Source: Linnemannia schmuckeri
Lineage: Eukaryota > Mortierellomycota > Mortierellomycetes > Mortierellales > Mortierellaceae
Direction of reading: 5' to 3'
DNA: 64,000 nt
Assembly: GCA_029449235.1 (NCBI GenBank)
Contig: JANATG010000017.1
Span: forward strand, 1,070,001 to 1,134,000
Of this stretch, positions 30,200 through 40,516 are shown piece after piece (positions within the stretch are counted from its first letter, which is position 1; each line of letters starts with the position of its first letter). The translations under genes were made by a program, and so were the position numbers. Under the pieces are notes generated by a model. That model was not told the DNA's origin. It saw nothing but the letters and a program-made list of their open reading frames with translations, and searched no databases.

Positions 30200-30735
30200 T
30201 CTGCTTAGAAAGGAGGGGCGCCAAAAGGACTAAGGGCAAGTAAAAGAAAGAACAAAGATAAAGGATAGACAGTAATGGCATCAAGAAAAAACGGAGGGGT
30301 CATGGGCAGAGAGAAAGCAAAAGGATGGATACAAAAAAATTAAGGGCAGAGAGAGAAAGGACCTGAAAGAAAAAAGAGAAGGAATAAAGGCACAAAGTCA
30401 AGGGGGATCAGAGACCGAGAAAGAAGCTATCAAGAAAAAATAGGGGGGGGAGGGGGGCATGGTCAAAGGCAAACAGAGAAGGCATCAAGAAAATAAGGAA
30501 GAGATCAAAAGCAGGGGAAAGCAAAGGAGGGATGAGAGAAAAACAATGCAGACTAAGTAGGGACGTAAAAAGGATCAAGAGCAGAGAAAGGAGGGAAACA
30601 AGGGAAGAAAGAGAAAAGATCAGAAAAGTAAGAAAGGTGATTAGAGACAAAAGACATGAGGAATCAAGGCCAGAGAGCGAAGGCACCGAGGCCAGAGAGA
30701 GAGCAAAAGCAGTATCAAGGGCAGGATGAGAGAGA
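30200..30735. repeat. purine-rich minisatellite tract
   Basis: About 530 bp of nearly pure A/G with irregular units resembling AAGGATCAAGGGCAGAGAGA, the same motif family as the tracts at 13041-13200 and (complement) 13575-14340 and 25130-25500. Frames within it are low-complexity and not genes. Confidence 0.6.
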
Positions 30736-32734
30736 TATAGTCAAACCTCCCCTATTGCATATGCTTTGGCTGCAAGCATTGATATGCAGTAGGAGATGTT
30801 ATGCAACAAGAGGGTCTTCTACGCTCATGTAACTTTGAAGGGGTTCTCCACAGCGTGTGAATGGATCTTATTTGCAGTGAAGGAATATGCAATAGAAGAA
30901 TATGTAAAAGGGAAGGCTTGATTGTAGTCACAAATGGGTTCAGAGAAATGCAGAGTAGTCCTATTACTACTCTCCAAATACAGAGTGTTTATGATCCCTG
31001 TATGTGGCATGAGTGTAGTGCGCGTTAGACGCGTCAACTATAGTTTAGAGGAGAAAAGAAAATAGCGGTTAACGGTTAATCCAAGTCCGCGAGTACGATA
31101 TGTTAGAGGCACATCAACTGGCGTTTTGGGTATTGTCTATAAAGGGACAATGCTGAGTAATAGAGTACTACACCCCTGTTCAAGGGCACGGAAAGAATAC
31201 AGCGCAAAATAAGGAGGAAATAGAGAGTAGAGAGAAAAAGCAAGAGTGAAAGAAAGAGGAAGTGATCGAGTACAGAGAGAAACAGCAAAAAAACCCCCCC
31301 CTCCATAACGATTTTTTACATGGGCTACTAGAAATCTTACACGCCTAGTTTTTTATTTGAGCCATGTCATAGGTCCTTAGTGTCGTCTTTTTTTGGCCAC
31401 GACAGACATTATTTTCATGACAGTATACACCACAGTGTAAATACCACTAGAAGGAGCATGTCAGAACTTGAGCATCATGGACCATGAAAGTGAGAATGGT
31501 TCTTCTCTTTTTATCTCTCTCATCTACAACAACTCCCTTACCCCTTTTCTCTGGGTTTGCGCTCTAACTCCTCCTTCCATCCTTCCGTCCCTCTCTCTCT
31601 CTCTCCACATACCCTATGAATGTCAAAATGATTTTTGTTTGACTATCCTTTAGTTTTTTGAATGGTCATCAACAGGGGAGACCAGTTGCTACCATTTTAT
31701 CCTTCCCCAGGCAGTGGAAGTACCTTTGATGCCCACCGATATGTTGTTAGCCTTATCACATTCCATTTTCCTCTCTACCCCATACTGAACCTGCCCTTCC
31801 CTTCCTTTGACATTGTTTATGATGAGACCGATACAGGGCTGTAAAGTCATGAAAAATGGTGGTGTGAAGAGTACCTTTCTGTGAGTATATTTCACCTTGA
31901 CAAAGTCTGAAATCAAATCTTAGCTGGCGTGTAAGATTTGTGCGTGACCGCCTCTGTAAGAAGACATAGATGGTTTTTTATGATTGTTAGGGTTTGAGTT
32001 TATTTATCTTTCGCAAGATGACAGGCTTGAAAAGGAGAACTCCGATCGTAGCCTTACCAATAGTGGCCTCAGTAATATTTTTAACATTCCACGTTCCGTT
32101 TTTCATTTCTCGTTTATTTTCCACTGTGCGTTCTCTCTGCTACGAGGCTGTGACATTGGATGCTACTTTGCAAAGCATGGTCGTTCTCTCGCTTGTTCCA
32201 TCCAGTGTGCCAACTTCGAGGGGTGTTTTGTTTAACAGAACTGAAGGTCACTATTAAGCACCATTTTGCCCTCACAAAATTGAACTTATCGGACGTCATC
32301 ATAGGTTCCAGTCGCCCCATTACCGATAGCAATACAACATGAAAGTACACTCAAACGAAACGAAATTGAGGCCCCGATATTTTTGCTCTCAAGAGGCAGT
32401 GCCATTCATTCCATGAGGCAGTGCCAAATCCGAAGGCATGGAGAAGACAAGTAGCTAATGGTAGAGGCAGGAATAAAATAAATACACCATGGTAAATCGG
32501 AAATACGACTTTATCACTTTGATTTTCGACTATTTTCCATTCTCTCCTACCCAGTTCATCCGTAACCCTGACTGTTATCCCTACTCCTTGTTCGCTCGCA
32601 CCCTTTTCATCATCCCTCTCTCTTTCTCTCTCTTTCTCTCTCTTTCTCTCTCTCACTCTTTTCTTGACTTTGCTGAATATTTCCATTTCCTCTTTCCTCC
32701 CTGTCTCCTGTCGCCTGCACCATATTTGTTTCTC
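30736..32734. other. gene-free stretch
   Basis: No conserved coding sequence on either strand despite several open frames under 100 codons. A polypyrimidine stretch with CT repeats lies at about 32600-32660. It may contain decayed repeats, such as 30745-31040, which stays partly open on the minus strand but matches nothing I know. Confidence 0.35.
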
Positions 32735-32810
32735 TTCTCCGTCCTTCTCGTCTCCGTCCTTCTCGTCTCCGTCCTTCCCGTCTCTGCCCTTCTCGTCTCC
32801 GTCCTCCTTC
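32735..32810. repeat. 15-bp tandem repeat upstream of kelch gene
   Basis: About five units of TCTCCGTCCTTCTCG with small variations, ending about 50 bp before the start codon at 32863. It is probably part of the pyrimidine-rich promoter or leader. Confidence 0.6.
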
Positions 32811-32862
32811 GTCTTCTGTTCATCACTGTTGAGTCTCCTTCTTCCATGCTCAAAGGTTCTCG

Positions 32863-35030
32863 ATGGCAGTCTCCCCACAAATTCTATTTCCCTTGAAAGT
32901 CATCACTTGGCTCTCAGGGACTCTGTATGTCCTCACAACCAGCGTGTCGGCTCAACAACCATTCTCGACATACGCAATGAAGTATACAACAGACAACGAG
33001 AACACACTTTACATTTTCGGCGGCACATACTTCCTGCCCGGCACTACTTCACCCGTCTATTTAAGCCAGTTCAGCTCCCTTGACCTGACTTCCAGCTGGA
33101 ACACCTCTAATCCGCCCTGGAAGGCGTTGCAATATCCCACCATTAACGGAACGTCTGATGAAAACTTACTTTTGGCCTCACCGAGCGGTCGCAAAATCTC
33201 CCTGTGGCACTTTTCTGACAGGAGATTCAACCCCAGGAACCCCAGGAACTCTATCGTCGACTACGATGTTGACAATGTTTCCTGGACCCAAGAAACGTCT
33301 GTTCCGATTGCCCTTAACGGTACACATGGCTTGATGGGCGCAGTAAATCCAAACACCGGCTTTGTCTATATCCTTGGAGCGAGCGCAAACAATATTGATT
33401 ACGTTGGCGGTTATAACAGCATGGTTATTTTCGATCCATCTACAGGATCGACGTCTTTGTCAGTTCTCCCTACGAATCTTACCTACGTGATGCCCAGGTA
33501 TTCGATTGTATGGAGCCAGGCTCTAAATGGTCTTATTTTACACACAGGGAACTCGACTACCGTGAACCCTTTTTTTGTATACTCCATTGAAACAAAGCTT
33601 TGGAGCTCATTGGTAGGTAATGTTCGTTTTCAGAATGAAATCTATCAAAACTGTGTGTTTACTGCCGATACTGACATTCACTTTCAACAGCCTTCTTTAA
33701 ATCCTAGTCCTCCAGCACGAATGCGAAGTTGCATGGTGTCCGGTAAGAGACTGCTCCTCTCGCGAAAAATCCATCCAACAAACCGCGGTGTACAAATGAT
33801 CACTCATCACAGTTGTTCAACACTATACCGTATTAATAGCATACAACGGCTCCAAAATCCTACTCTTTGGTGGAGACACGGATTATGCACCATCTTATGG
33901 TACAATCTCTATCCTCGATGTCAAATCTATGACCTGGAGCGACGGTGAGGCTACTACAGATGGGAGGACTAGTATGGCTTGCTCAGTTTCAGGAGACAAT
34001 TTCATTGTCTGGGGAGGTAAGCGTTCTTCATTCTTCCATCTATCTTCGACACAATAACATGAAGAGGGTCTATCATCACCTTAAAAAATGGAGACATATA
34101 GTAGGAGAGATGAATGTAGAGGTGGGTTGGGTACAAAGTACTTTTTTTTTCCTTTTTTTGTTGTAAGGAAACAAACGTGAACATACGGGTTGACGCTCTG
34201 TGGCCTTTTTATTTCCATTTTGTTTTTTTTTGGAGTTGCCTTCCACCAAACAAACAAAACTCGTTTTTGTAAATAATTCGTAACTTAATTGACGACTTTT
34301 TGTACAATTTTATTTAGGTTACAGAAATACTGAAACGTCGACCTCTGGAACACCATCAACGCCTCTAATTTACAATATCCGTACTAACCAGTGGACGACA
34401 CAGTTTGTGCGTGCTGCCACCGCGACAACCACAGCAGCTGACCCGGGCCCAACAAACCCAGGCGGCGGAGGAGGAGGAGGCGGTGGAGATGGGGCTGCAA
34501 TTGGCGGCGGAATTACTGTAGCGATAATAGTCGTTGCTATTATCGCATATCTTATCATGCGGAGACGACGACAACAAAAGGAGTACACCAGTAGCAGCAG
34601 TAATGACTCTGAGACGATCTCTCGACACAACTACGATGCAATCCTTCCTTCGATGGAAAATACTCATGGTACTGCAGCATTGAGCGAGGTTGCGCAGACA
34701 CAGACTGGTCCAAGTGGATTACAATCCAACGGAAATGCTCCGGCGCCCATGATCCTATCACTCCCCGACTCGGCTATAAATCCATCATCTCCTCAGGATC
34801 ACAGTCAACTACATGATCATCAGCCCTATCACATGCAAGAACGGCACTCTCCTCACGCCAATATCAGCGCACGATTCGACCTCGCTGATGCTTCTCCACC
34901 ATCGCCAACCATGCGAGCGCCTCAGATGATCGTGGAACCAGCGACGACTGCGAGTAACGAGGAGATTCTAGAACGGATCAATGCGCTTCAGGCTGAGTGG
35001 ATCCGAAGGCAAATTACAGGCAGTCCCTGA
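32863..35030 (+). CDS. secreted kelch-repeat protein with single membrane anchor, 572 aa
   Basis: Four exons, all in frame: 32863-33612, 33691-33742, 33813-34016, 34318-35030. A signal peptide (to about residue 31, ...TTSVSA) leads into an extracellular part with kelch-type blades: LYIFGG, FVYILGA, ILLFGGD.D, FIVWGGYRN, each followed by a tryptophan or Tyr/Trp strand (VDNVSWTQ, VKSMTWSD, IRTNQWTT). A Gly-rich linker (GGGGGGGGG) precedes one hydrophobic helix (ITVAIIVVAIIAYLIM) and a basic stop-transfer sequence RRRRQQK. The last 150 residues form a Ser/Pro/His-rich cytoplasmic tail ending in a short charged helix (NEEILERINALQAEWIRR). Such kelch-TM proteins are common in Mortierella-like fungi; the function is unknown, probably cell-surface recognition. 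Confidence 0.8.
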
Positions 35031-35298
35031 TATATGTCTAGTAGTTAATTTTTCACTTTTATTCTTTGGCCAATTGTGAGAGATTCTCAGGTTCTTTCTG
35101 GTCTTCTGAATTCCTGCTTGCTAGCTTTCCATAGTTCCTCATTCGCATGTTCTCTTCTTAACGATCTAATTTCATTTTTTTTTTGACTCAAATTCGCGAA
35201 CACGTGACCTTCCAAAATGACCAGCCAGCCCGGACAACTGACGACCAGTGAAGCGACTCCTTGAACATCAAGATCAATGCTGATCGTGAGTAGCTGAG

Positions 35299-35470
35299 AG
35301 TTGGAAGTGGATCTGATCGAACCCTCGAATGAAAATCCTACTAATGTAATCAATATTGTTGAATCTGCTCATGGGCTTGGTTTAAATGTAAATTCATCAA
35401 TTCAATTAATCATCTCGATCTTCTGAATCCAGATTTCCTTCCATCCTTCAACGTCGAGTTCGAAAAGCAC
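35299..35470 (+). repeat. dispersed repeat, copy 3 of 3
   Basis: Matches the copies at 3268 (+) and 7800-7960 (-) through GTGGATCTGATC, CTAATGTAAT and GAATCTGCTCATGG, and with the second copy also through ATTCATCAA and CTGAATCCAGATTTCCTTCC. Confidence 0.55.
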
Positions 35471-35618
35471 TCAAACTTAATTTTTCGTTATGCAGCACAA
35501 ACAGCGTCTGTGAGGAGCGGAACGAGAACGTCAACAACATGAGAAATCAATATTTAACAATGCTGAATTTAATCCAACCTACAATTCTTGAGTGATGCAA
35601 GGTCGGGTCGCTGCTGCT

Positions 35619-36400
35619 TCAGCCAGACAATATGACGCGGTGAGAGATCCACAGGGAAGAGGCCAAGGGATTGCCATGGCGGTCTCTAAGAGCGGGCAAG
35701 AGCTCAATCACCCTCAAGTAGCTGAGGCCAATGAAAGGTCCAACTTCCCCTCTACCTCCTTCTGACCAACAGTTTTGGGCGTCTCCGATGTTGTCTCCTG
35801 CACATGTCCTCGCAGCTCCCACAACTTTGTCGTGAAAGACAACCATCTAACTTCGTCTACCGAGACTTTCAACACTAAATGAGACTAAATCTGGGAAGGA
35901 TGCATCCGCAGCCTTTGCCTAAGATTGTCGCTCGGCGTGGACGAAAATTTGTTGCGTTTGGTGTCCACATTGAAAATATCGAGCGTCGAATTGATGCTAT
36001 AGTGTAGTCGTCAGCCTATTGATAGATCCTCCCGATATGGTCACCGCCCTTTCGCACGCGTCCGTCGTCATCCACCCATGATCTCCTTTGAGGAGATCCT
36101 GGGAATCAATACCTCCAGCTCCATCAGGGTTCCGAGGTGGTGGTAGAGCTCGAGCCAGACCCACATCTCCTTGTCAACATTCGGCATTGGTTCTCCACAG
36201 TACACGTAAACAACGGCTGGGATGATGCTTCGATGCATGCTGACAGTGATTTTAAAGGACTTTAATTTTGAACAACCCCAGTCGAATTGCCCTCGAGTGA
36301 ACAGTCGAGTGACTGGCCGACGTGGTTGTGGTTGTCGATTCGAATCTCCTTGAGGATTTCTCTATGTTTCTCTACTACCTTCCCGATGCTTCGATGAATT
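35619..36400 (-). pseudogene. strongly decayed F-box/LRR-type relic
   Basis: On the minus strand, fragments in different frames resemble the C-terminal region of this fungus's LRR genes: MWVWLELYHHLGTLMELEVL (about 36165-36106), in the style of 'HW..LG....L..L.VLDL', and later VGPFIGLSYLRVIELLPALR (about 35740-35680). Many stops lie between them. The assignment is by resemblance only. Confidence 0.35.
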
Positions 36401-37107
36401 CCTCAAATCTCTGATATCCTCCTTTAACGACGAACGACTCCAGGGCGGATGGGTGATTTCATTGTTGAGAAGAAAAAAAAAATAGGTGAGTTGTTTTTGG
36501 TGTGGGTGGAGTTGAGTCTTGTTCCTTGTTTTGGTTGTACTGTCCCCTGCCCGTGATTATGTGCCTATTTGGTGCTTGAGGAGCGTGTTTCCAGGAAATA
36601 AAAGGAGAAAGAAGAAAAAAAAAGCCGTGGGAAGGTTATTAGCCAACCAAGGAGACTCCTTGATGTCGAAGCGGCTCCTCTTTGGTGTGGGAATATTCTT
36701 TAGCAGCCACCACTGTTCCCTTTTCTGTCATTTAGGACGCGTTGGATTGGATATGTATCACGCCTATCTCATCATCAGACACAGAAGGGTAAATACTGGC
36801 CGCTGTCTTTGCCGTGAGTCTCTGTTCCTCATAACCGCGTTTGATCGCCTGCTGTCTTTTTCTCTGTAACACTTTGTTCCCACTCGTCAATTCGAGTCGT
36901 CCCTCGTTGAGGTTCAAGTCATCATTTCATGTGCTCTCACTTGCAAGGCCCTGCCTTTTCCCCTTTTTTACTCATACGTCCTCACCATACAAAACAACAA
37001 ACAACAAACAACAAACAATAGGCAAACTGATTTCATTGTCCTTTGAATCTCCCCATGCATTTCTTTTTCACTTTCTACTCATCATCACCCCACCAACACC
37101 AAACAGA
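36401..37107. other. upstream region of the intact F-box gene
   Basis: No separate gene is recognised. An (ACAA)n-like array lies at 36990-37017. Frames here that run into the F-box gene lack any domain. Confidence 0.35.
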
Positions 37108-39081
37108 ATGACAACAGCATGCGAGTCATTCTTCACTCTACCAGAGCTGATCGCCCTTGTCACTCCACACCTCTCCCGACAGGACATCATCCATCTCATC
37201 CGTACGAATCGCCGTCTACACGACATCTGCACACCCTTGCTGTGGCATTCCGTTCATCTCCTCGAGGAAGACTCTTTTGACAACACCAACACTGCCCAAG
37301 CACGTCTCCTGGCCTCACCGGAAGGATTACGAGCGTTTTACAACAACATCAATAATATCCGCGCTGTCTACTGGAAGGCCGACTTTTCGTGGTCTTACCT
37401 CCATGCCGTCTTGGCCTACCTCAACACATCCTCGTCAAGGTCGTCAGGAGGGCAGGATTCACTAGAGGATATGGAACAGGACATTATTTCGACGTACGCG
37501 CTCACCCATTCTGGCTCTGGTGGAATGGAGACCCCAGATCCGCTCGCTGTTATTCTCCTGCCGCCACTTCGTCGGCTGACATCTTACAAGGCGTTCACTG
37601 GCATTGATTCCTATGGCAGCACAAACGACGATCTACCATCGGAATATCGTCACGGACCTCACCAGCACCAAACGTTTTGGCTACTCCGCCTTAACAGCTC
37701 GACGCTTGTGCATTTAGATCTCTGGACACTGGATCTGAATTCTTCGGCTGTAGTACGCGATCTCTGCCGGACCATATCAGAACTGCAGCATCTCAGGACT
37801 TTACGACTGAATGGTCTGGCGCCGAACGAGATCCCTTTTCGAGCCTTGAAGGTCATCTTCTTCAGTTGTCCTTCATCTTTGGAAGAACTTTACATACGTC
37901 CGATCGTGGGGGATCGTGAGGAGACATTACGATTGGATCCTTTGGAGGGTGGCTGGGATTATGGACAAGGACCTGTGGTTCTGCGGAAGGAACCTTTGCA
38001 CTGGCTCAAGACCCTTGAGATCCCTTCGTCATATACAGGATATCAAGCACCTCTCCTCTGCAGCATTTTAGAGCACTGCCCGGCATTGGAATTATTCCAG
38101 GTCCCTTCCCTCAGGAGCCTGATGGCGACTGAGAAAGTTGCAGAGACGATTGGCAAGTACTGCCCTCACATCACTAGCCTCGTTATGCCGAGACCTTTCT
38201 GGGACAACAAGGGAGTTACAATAATGGCGACGATGGAAGCGATACCCTCCCAGCAGCTGACGTCGTTTGAGTTGTTTGCATACCTGGACTATTTCCCCGA
38301 CAGGCTAGTGGCTGCCTGGACCAGACACTCGGAAACACTTCAAACGATCAAGCTGACGAGCTGTCGCACGCTTGCTAGTGCAGCCCTCAGGACGGCTCTC
38401 GTAAACTGTCGGTCGCTGGAAGTTCTTGAGCTCACAGAATTTTACTCTAGCAAGTGTTGTTTAACGCTGGAGGACGCTGTCATGGACAAGTGGGCGTGCA
38501 CCAGGATCCGGACCCTGAATATCCCGGTCAAACTGACCACTAATGGCAAGAGTCCCTTATACTTGACCAACCCGAGTAAGGGGCGGTGGAAGAAGGAAGA
38601 TCATGCTCACTGGAATATGTTGGGCAGGTTCTATGCCCAGATTGGATCGCTCACTCAGCTTCGGGTGTTGGATCTGAGATCGGCCGCCTCGATTCACGCC
38701 CCGTCAGAAGTGGATCCAGATCATATGCGGGAAATTGCCTTTGAGGAGACCTGTCTTCCTGGGATGCTGATTCTTGAGGATCTTACCAAGGAAAGGCTGG
38801 GGTACCTGTCGAAACTTGCGGGACTGACTCAGCTGCAGGAGCTCCGAGGATCGATTGTGTGGGAGTTCATGCCTGAGGATGGGAGAATGAGCGAGCGAGA
38901 GGTAGATTGGTTAGTGGACCATTTGCCGGTTCTCAGTGTGGCACATTTCTTACCCAAGGGATACGAGTATCCTGAGGAAGGAGCGGAAGAAGATGAGGTT
39001 CCTGAGGTGTTGCAGGTCCTGCAGAGCCGGCGACCTGGACTTGTCATGGCTCCTCCTCCTTATGATAACAGCTACATTTAG
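37108..39081 (+). CDS. F-box/leucine-rich-repeat protein, 657 aa
   Basis: The only intact member of the local family, single exon. The F-box (about residues 5-50: CESFFTLPELIALVTPHLSR, IRTNRRLHDICTPLLWHSV) would bind Skp1. The rest contains irregular leucine-rich repeats (LLRLNSSTLVHLDLWTLDL, LQHLRTLRLNGL, LHWLKTLEIP, CPALELFQVPSL, CRSLEVLELTEF, LTQLRVLDLRS, LTQLQELRGSI) that would select substrates for an SCF ubiquitin ligase. I chose the ATG at 37108, which is directly before the conserved TTACESFFTLPEL; the frame is open further upstream without homology. Paralogues at 5.1, 8.1 and 14.4 kb are broken. Confidence 0.88.
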   Translation: MTTACESFFTLPELIALVTPHLSRQDIIHLIRTNRRLHDICTPLLWHSVHLLEEDSFDNTNTAQARLLASPEGLRAFYNNINNIRAVYWKADFSWSYLHAVLAYLNTSSSRSSGGQDSLEDMEQDIISTYALTHSGSGGMETPDPLAVILLPPLRRLTSYKAFTGIDSYGSTNDDLPSEYRHGPHQHQTFWLLRLNSSTLVHLDLWTLDLNSSAVVRDLCRTISELQHLRTLRLNGLAPNEIPFRALKVIFFSCPSSLEELYIRPIVGDREETLRLDPLEGGWDYGQGPVVLRKEPLHWLKTLEIPSSYTGYQAPLLCSILEHCPALELFQVPSLRSLMATEKVAETIGKYCPHITSLVMPRPFWDNKGVTIMATMEAIPSQQLTSFELFAYLDYFPDRLVAAWTRHSETLQTIKLTSCRTLASAALRTALVNCRSLEVLELTEFYSSKCCLTLEDAVMDKWACTRIRTLNIPVKLTTNGKSPLYLTNPSKGRWKKEDHAHWNMLGRFYAQIGSLTQLRVLDLRSAASIHAPSEVDPDHMREIAFEETCLPGMLILEDLTKERLGYLSKLAGLTQLQELRGSIVWEFMPEDGRMSEREVDWLVDHLPVLSVAHFLPKGYEYPEEGAEEDEVPEVLQVLQSRRPGLVMAPPPYDNSYI

Positions 39082-39649
39082 AGACACGTTCGATGTCGTT
39101 ATTTTTTGCATATTACGATTTGTATGATAATACCATAGAGATAGGATAAAAGATTGAGAACGCGAACGCCCGCATATGGCAACTTCTAGTTTACCCGAAT
39201 CGTTTAACAATCATCAGAAAAGTAGAACCCGAGCGTTGGAGACTAGAAAAACAATTGGTGTCTAAACACAAAACGAGCAATTATGCATAAAAGTGGGGCG
39301 AGCAAATAAACTGCCTCCTTATTTTTTGAACTCTCCCCTCTCCTTGATTTTCTGTCTACCTTCGTCGTGTAAAACTAACCCCTTGATTTTTTTTTTCTCA
39401 TGGTGCAAATGTTACTGCAAAAAAAAAACCAAGAAACAAGAGCGCATCCCTCTTCATTTTTTCTCCAATCCATGACAACCGCATCTGGAAGGTGACGTCC
39501 TTGTCTTCACAACGCCCTATAGCAAATAAAAACTGGCACTCAAGAAAATACTTTTTCTTTCTTGAATTGGTATTTCTTCTCTCTCTACATATTTCCACTC
39601 TCTCACCCTCTTCCACCTCCAAAAAAAAAAAAAAAAAAACAACCAACAA
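39082..39649. other. intergenic with long A/T runs
   Basis: Between the F-box gene and the small peptide gene. An A19 run at 39621-39639 lies just before the peptide start codon. No other feature. Confidence 0.35.
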
Positions 39650-39928
39650 ATGAAGACACTCTCAATTACTCTATGTATCATTGCCACGATGGTAGCTGCT
39701 GCAACAGGTAACGACCAGTCATCACACAGCACCACACTTCAATGGTCTTCTTTTTGATATGCCTCTAATCACTTTTCACTTTCTTGAAAAAAAAAAAAAA
39801 AAAAATAACTAGCTGTTCCAGCGGCCGAGTCTACCGCGATAGCCGTTGGAGCCAAACCAAACGACCCCAACAACCCTAACAACATACTTCGTCGTCACCT
39901 CTCTCCCTCTCCGTCCCTCCCTTCATAG
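39650..39928 (+). CDS. 57-aa secreted peptide gene with one intron
   Basis: Two exons: 39650-39707 and 39813-39928, joined within an Ala codon by GTAACG...ACTAG. The product begins MKTLSITLCIIATMVAAAT, a good signal peptide, then gives a short Asn/Pro-rich mature peptide of about 38 residues (KPNDPNNPNNILRRHLS) with a dibasic RR site. Too short for standard gene finding. The coherent signal peptide plus in-frame splicing supports it. No homologue is known to me; it could be a processed secreted peptide. Confidence 0.5.
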
Positions 39929-40516
39929 TGAGAGATAACTGCAACCTTCTCATAAACGAGCTAATATATTTTATACTTCTTCTATATGCAATGTGCACTC
40001 TTTAATATGTGTGATTGGCGATCCAAAGAGAGGAGGATGGTTTTGCAGAGCGAGTTTAATGCTGGCTACCATATATAGAGTGGCATCCCAAGGAGGGGAG
40101 TAAGCAGCAAAAATTATTTAGAGGATTGATTACAAGGGACGGAAGGGGGACGGCGACGAGTTATGTACGGGCTGCTCTGCACGGTCACAATGAGCGCTGC
40201 TCCTCCCTGTTAAAACAGGTGGGAGACAAGACGCGTTAATCAAGTTTATTGCTGGCACATCGCGTATAAGAGGGGAAAATTGAAACAGGGCCAGGCCTGC
40301 TTGGAACATCACGAACGAGAGCATGACGGGACCTAGGCTCTGCTTCCTTCACAATGTCATACACAAAACCAAGATATACAACATAAAAGAGGGCAGCTGC
40401 TCAATCCATCGTCGCTTTGCTTTTATTTGTAAAGAAAACAATCACATCCTCTCCATCTAAATAACAAAACCCCAAACACAGCCACTAGAGAACAAAAGTC
40501 AACCTCCTTTTTCTCC
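39929..40516. other. intergenic
   Basis: Between the convergent peptide gene and the TM9 gene. A TTTATT (reverse AATAAA) at 40432-40437 is a plausible poly(A) signal for the minus-strand TM9 gene. Confidence 0.4.

Noticed and set aside
32351..32878. 175-codon minus-strand Lys/Glu/Arg-rich frame
   Set aside because: It is the antisense of CT-repeat and 15-bp tandem-repeat DNA in the kelch gene leader; the charged repeats mirror the DNA repeat.
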